Below are positions 59,851 to 64,000 of a stretch of DNA of 64,000 nucleotides, in pieces (the stretch's first letter is position 1; each line of letters begins with the position of its first letter). The position numbers and the translations under genes are program-made. This stretch comes from Mercenaria mercenaria (taxonomy: Eukaryota > Mollusca > Bivalvia > Venerida > Veneridae). The stretch covers positions 78,253,001 to 78,317,000 of the forward strand of contig NC_069361.1 of assembly GCF_021730395.1 (NCBI RefSeq). Direction: 5' to 3'. The notes beneath the pieces are model-generated. The model saw only the letters and a list, made by a program, of their open reading frames with translations, did not search any database and was not told the origin of the DNA.

Positions 59851-60594
59851 ATATTTTTCTTGCAAATGCTCGATATTTGCTTATTGCAGCAAGAATTAGT
59901 GGTCTTAATTATTGTTTTTATTATCTTTACTTTCGGAAGGAGACGGTAACTTTGAAATCATTTTGGGCTAAAGTGCTTTTATGCGGGGTTTTATTCTATG
60001 TGTTAAAATGTTTATATGTAAACATCCGGGCAATTATGTCATAGTTAATACACAAACTAGGTGGCGCTGCATATCGATGTCAACAAAAAACTACACGTGT
60101 ATGTTTTGAATTAACAAGCAAGAGAAAAGCAGTTTTACGGCCTTTTGCAAAATTGTTGAATTTTGAACAAACCACATTTGTGATTGAAATATTTTATCAG
60201 ACTGCTGCAAAAAATTCAAAGTGATACCTAATTCGTTTTATTTGTTAATGCAAGGCTACACAGTACACTTTTAGGTTACAACACACTAAAAAGCTGTTCT
60301 TCTTTTAGTTTATTCTATATAAAATTGACATATTTCGGCGCCCATATTTCCAGTGGCTGCAACACACATCAGGACCCATTTTAAATGTCCATATCTTACA
60401 TTTTTCTTGAACAATATTTTTCCAGAGTTGAATAACAATCAAAAGAAAAGTTGGGTCATTTTTATTCTTGAAAGAAAAATATTTCGGTCAAACACAAACT
60501 GCAAAATCAGCTAAAAATGAGACCCCAAACTGGAGTGGTGTTGTTACTGTTGTATGGTCTAAGTTTCCACAACAAATTCTGTAATGTTATTATT
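59851..60594. other. Non-coding, nothing recognised
   Basis: Upstream of the ARID4 promoter. No gene on either strand and no repeat unit apparent. Confidence 0.4.
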
Positions 60595-61100
60595 GTACTC
60601 CCCTGCACAACAAAGTTGTAAGGGGGTATATATGGTCGTGATCAGTACCAACCCTAGTTGTGCATGGGGTATGTTCGGTTCTTTCAGAAAAAAAATTGGT
60701 AGAGTAATGGGCTTTTGTTACAATACTATATACATAGAGTCTGTATTATATGCAATCTTGTGCGCACCTAATCTCCTGAACTCGTGCACACAATTGAATG
60801 AATTCACACAAGTGATCAGTAGTTACCCTAGTTGTGTATGAAGCATGTTAGGTTTTTTCAGTTAAATATTCTGCAGAGTAATGGGACTTGGTGTTTTGTT
60901 ACTATGCAGTATACATAGAGTCTGCATATGCAATCTTGTGCACGCCTAATCTCCGGAACCATTGCACACAGTTTAATGAAACTTGATAGGTTCTTTCAGA
61001 AAAAAATTCTGCACAGTTATGGGACTTTATTCATGTTACCATACTATATACATAAGGTCTACTGTATATAGATCTACATCCACATAATTATGCAAACTTG
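60595..61100 (+). repeat. Tandem repeats of about 190 bp with a hairpin at the left end
   Basis: Opens with the palindromic ACTCCCCTGCACAACAAAGT. Three units follow, each containing GAGTAATGGGNNTT, ACTATATACATA, GCAATCTTGTGC and ACCTAATCTC. The right end is not defined. Confidence 0.5.
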
Positions 61101-61433
61101 TGTGTGTCAAATTACAATGTACTGTGTCTGTGCATGCAGAGGGGTGGGGTGCATTCATCACCTTCAGTGATAGCTGTGATAGCTTTAGTTTTATTATGAA
61201 AATGCTACCTACATGGCAAGCATAGATCTGTCATGTGATTTCAGCAAGGAAAATTGAGGAAAATAGCTCTACAGAGCAAAAAAAACTGTCTGTCTGTCAG
61301 ACATTAGATAATCTTGTCCAAGGCATTACATGTAATATTAGTTTCGAAGCATATTTTTTCAAACTGCATTCAGGTATACATATAGGAGAAAATTTGTGTA
61401 TTCCACTAGAACCAGCTCTGCCTTGCATGTTTT

Positions 61434-62060
61434 TAATCCCCGCCATGGGTGGTGGGGTGTTACAGGAATGGTCTCTGTCCATCTGTCCATCTGTAACAAT
61501 TTTGTCCACTCCATATAACTTAAACTCCTTTAAGAATTTTGATGAAACTAGTCAAATGATCACCTCCTCAAGACGATGTGCAGAACTCATGAGTCAAGTT
61601 CACAACTCTAGGTCAAAGGTTTGAGCCTTCCATTTTGTGTCCGCTCTGTATCTGCTAAACCCTTTGAAGTTGAAGGATTTTCGTGAAACTGGTCAAATGA
61701 TCACCTAGTCAAGACAATATGCAGAACTCATGAGTCAGCCATGTCGACTCAAGGTCAAGGTCACAACTCAAGGTCAAAGGTTTGAGTCTATCATTTTGTG
61801 TCCGCTCTGTATCTCCTAAACCTCTTGAAGGATTTTCATGAAACTTTGGTCAAATTATCATCTCAGCGATGTGCAGAACTCATGAATCAGCCGTGTCAGG
61901 TCAGGGTCACAACTCAAGGTCAAAGGTTTGAGCCTTCCATTTCATGTCCACTCTGTATCTCCTAAACCCCTTGTTCAGAAGGATCTTCATGAAACTTGGG
62001 TCAAATGATCGCCTCATCAGGACAATGTGCAGAACTCATGAGTCAGCCAAACAAATTCAT
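61434..62060 (+). repeat. Tandem repeats of about 155 bp with CCCCGCCATGGG hairpin end
   Basis: The left end has CCCCGCCATGGGTGGTGGGG and a GTCCATCTGTCCATCTG run (61478-61496). About four units follow with ATGAAACTNGTCAAATGATC, GCAGAACTCATGAGTCAGCC and AAGGTCAAGGTCACAACTC. Same plan as family D; right terminal module not seen. Confidence 0.55.
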
Positions 62061-63050
62061 TGATGTCATCTTAAAATACATGAACTATAAAATATACTTA
62101 ACAACGTCAATGCTTCCACCCAATACCATCAACACTTTCACTATCCATAACAGCACGGGGATATAGCTGCCTTTTAGACTGCTTTGTTTCACTTTGAATT
62201 ACTTCTCTTTATCTGAGAGGTGCAATGTACAAGAATCATCTTAACTGTACATTTCATTCTTCTTGAAATATCTTCATTTAGTAAATTTACTTGAACATGT
62301 TTTAAGCTTGGTGCAGCGCGCTTAAGGAATTGCAGTGTGTATAAACAATAACTGTTGCATACATATTGAACACAGAAGTTCTTGGTAACTCTTTCCTTCT
62401 CTAACTCATTTGCATACAATTCATTATTACAAAATATTTCCTGTTCTAGGTCACTGCTTACAGGAAACATTTGCTTTGGCAAGGGGCGGCCATGTCCAAC
62501 ATGACTGTTGTTGCGCAGCTGTCAAACATCGTAGAATGTGTCTGAAACCACAGGGATTCGTCATGTCAGTTTCATCAATAATAAAATACACAGAAATAAC
62601 AAAACAAAAAATAAATCCCGCACCCACTTACAATATATACTTATCAAAAATAGCTTTTGGTACGGCAATGCACTATGTTATGATAAGCTGCACTTCTGGC
62701 TCTTGTATTTTTTTAAGCAAAAAGGATATGGCCAAGAAAAAAGGATACATTGCCAAATATACACATGCCAACAACGCCCACTTGACACACATTTCAATTC
62801 CCTGGTTCAGTTCCCTGTTATTTCCTTTCTTAGAAATAAGTTGTCATTCCACAGTTTGGAAAAGATATTTGGTTGTGCATTTGTTGCTAGTAAACTGCCA
62901 TTCAAAAGCTTCTCCAAATAAAATAGAACCAGATACATGTACGTCCAAACTAGAAATATGAATAATATACAAAGGTAATAGTCTGCACATCTCAAATGAA
63001 TTTACATATCTGTTACCCTATTGGTTTTCTTTGCCATGTCACCAGAAACT
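62061..63050. other. Non-coding, nothing recognised
   Basis: Contains overlapping open frames of up to 183 codons on the plus strand, but with no recognisable domain and with competing frames of similar length. I do not call a gene. Confidence 0.35.
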
Positions 63051-63051
63051 T

Positions 63052-64000
63052 TTTTTTAGCTCACCTGTCACATAGTGACAAGGTGAGCTTTTGTGATCAT
63101 CAGTGCGTCCGTCAACAATATCTTGTCTGCACGATAGTGGTTTCATTTATGATTTTATTTTAACCAAACTTGCACACAACTTGTATCACCATAAGATCTC
63201 GATTCCTTTCTTGAACTGGCCAGATCCCATTGGCCAAAATTAGCTATTTTGAGCTTGTCTGCACAATAGCAGCTTTATTTATGATTTGATTTTTACCAAA
63301 CTTGCACACAACTTGTATCACCGTAAGATCTTGGTTCCTTTCTGGAACTGGCCAGATTCCTTATAGGTTCCAGAGTTATGGCCCCTGAAAGGCCCAAAAT
63401 TAGCTATTTTGAGCTTGTCTGCACAATAGCAGCTTTATTTATTATTTGATTTTTACCAAACTTGCACACAACTTGTATCACCATAAGATCTCGATTCATT
63501 TCTGGAACTGGCCAGATTCTGTTATGGGTTCCAGAGTTATGGCCCCTGAAAGGTCCAAAATTAGCTATTTTGACCTTGTCTGCACAATAGCAGCTTTATT
63601 TATGATTTGATTTTTACCAAACTTGCAGACAACTTGTATCACCATAAGATCTTAGTTCCTTTCTGGAACTGGCCAGATTCCATTATGGGTTCCAGAGTTA
63701 TGGCCCCTGAAGGGGTCAAAATTAGCTATTTTGACTTTGTCTGCACAATAGCAGCTTCATTTATGATTTGATTTTAACCAAACTTGCACAAAACTTGTGT
63801 CACCATAAGATCTTGGTTCCTTTCTTGAACCGGCCGGATCCCTTAATGGGTTCCAGAGTTATGGCCCCTGATAGGGCCGGAATCAGCTATTTTGACCTTG
63901 TCTGCACAATATCAGCTTCATTTATGATTTGAATTTAATCAAACTTGCACAAAACTTGTGTCACCAAAAGATCTTGGTTCCGTTCTTGAACCGGCCAGAT
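63052..64000 (+). mobile_element. Pearl/Helentron-like element, family C ends with a different core; runs off the window
   Basis: The left end TTTTTTTAGCTCACCTGTCAC and GACAAGGTGAGCTTTTGTGATC match families at 24229 and 56852, with a short GCGTCCGTC run. The core is of another type: five to six monomers of about 161 bp (TGTCTGCACAATAGCAGCTT..., ...GTTCCAGAGTTATGGCCCCT). That core matches, in reverse, the GGCCATAACTCTGGAACC part of 14713-17509. Confidence 0.8.

Noticed and set aside
59643-59852. 69-codon minus-strand ORF over the ARID4 5' end
   Set aside because: Covers promoter-like sequence, is not in frame with the spliced start and shows no conservation by eye.
62410-62961. 183-codon plus-strand ORF
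   Set aside because: No domain, an overlapping 127-codon frame of the same kind, and no start or splice context; likely chance.

Overview
The window looks like nuclear DNA of a bivalve mollusc, possibly a venerid-type clam. It is AT-rich, spliced and very repeat-dense. Its main repeats match the architecture described for bivalve 'pearl' elements: terminal stem, microsatellite-like run, tandem core, terminal hairpin. It also has an intronless RING-less B-box gene and an intronless divergent GPCR, both typical of molluscan gene expansions. The species assignment is inference.

Layout. 1-4812: an inactivated APE-endonuclease/reverse-transcriptase LINE (+) carrying a pearl-like insertion. 4813-8985: AT-rich non-coding DNA with a foldback element, a TCAAA microsatellite and a second pearl-like element of the same family. 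8990-10774 (-): a B-box/coiled-coil/NHL-like (TRIM-like) gene with one in-frame TAG. 11-19 kb: four tandem-core elements, one with a nested TTAA-flanked element. 20316-21374 (-): a class A GPCR. 22.15-23.6 kb: a 42-bp minisatellite. 24139-28370 (+): a ZNF862-like zinc-finger exon split by a 2.5-kb pearl-like element and by a 1443-bp A-spacer-A element.

30904-59570 (-) is one complete gene, the single-copy-type orthologue of ARID4A/ARID4B (retinoblastoma-binding protein 1). I could place 24 coding exons by hand. All have GT/AG borders and compatible phases, and they sum to 1557 codons plus stop. Domain order is Tudor, RBB1NT, ARID, chromo barrel, LxCxE, and the conserved basic C-terminus. Its introns hold five pearl-like elements (all in sense orientation), four TTAA-flanked MITEs (three exactly 205 bp), a hAT-like MITE with a 9-bp direct repeat, several SINEs and long foldbacks. 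A promoter-like cluster lies near 59.75 kb. 59.8-64 kb has no gene, only further tandem-core repeats.

The most interesting material is in the repeats. (1) At least eleven elements in four families share one 3' end, a hairpin followed by TCTTGTT. They appear to insert between T and T without target duplication, as Helentron/HINE elements do, while their tandem cores have been exchanged or have diverged. (2) Nearly all cores carry AGGTCA nuclear-receptor half-sites, in one family as a perfect RevDR2-like pair in most monomers. (3) The 1443-bp element at 26862-28304 has outer TTCA and inner TATA repeats, the pattern expected of a cointegrate.
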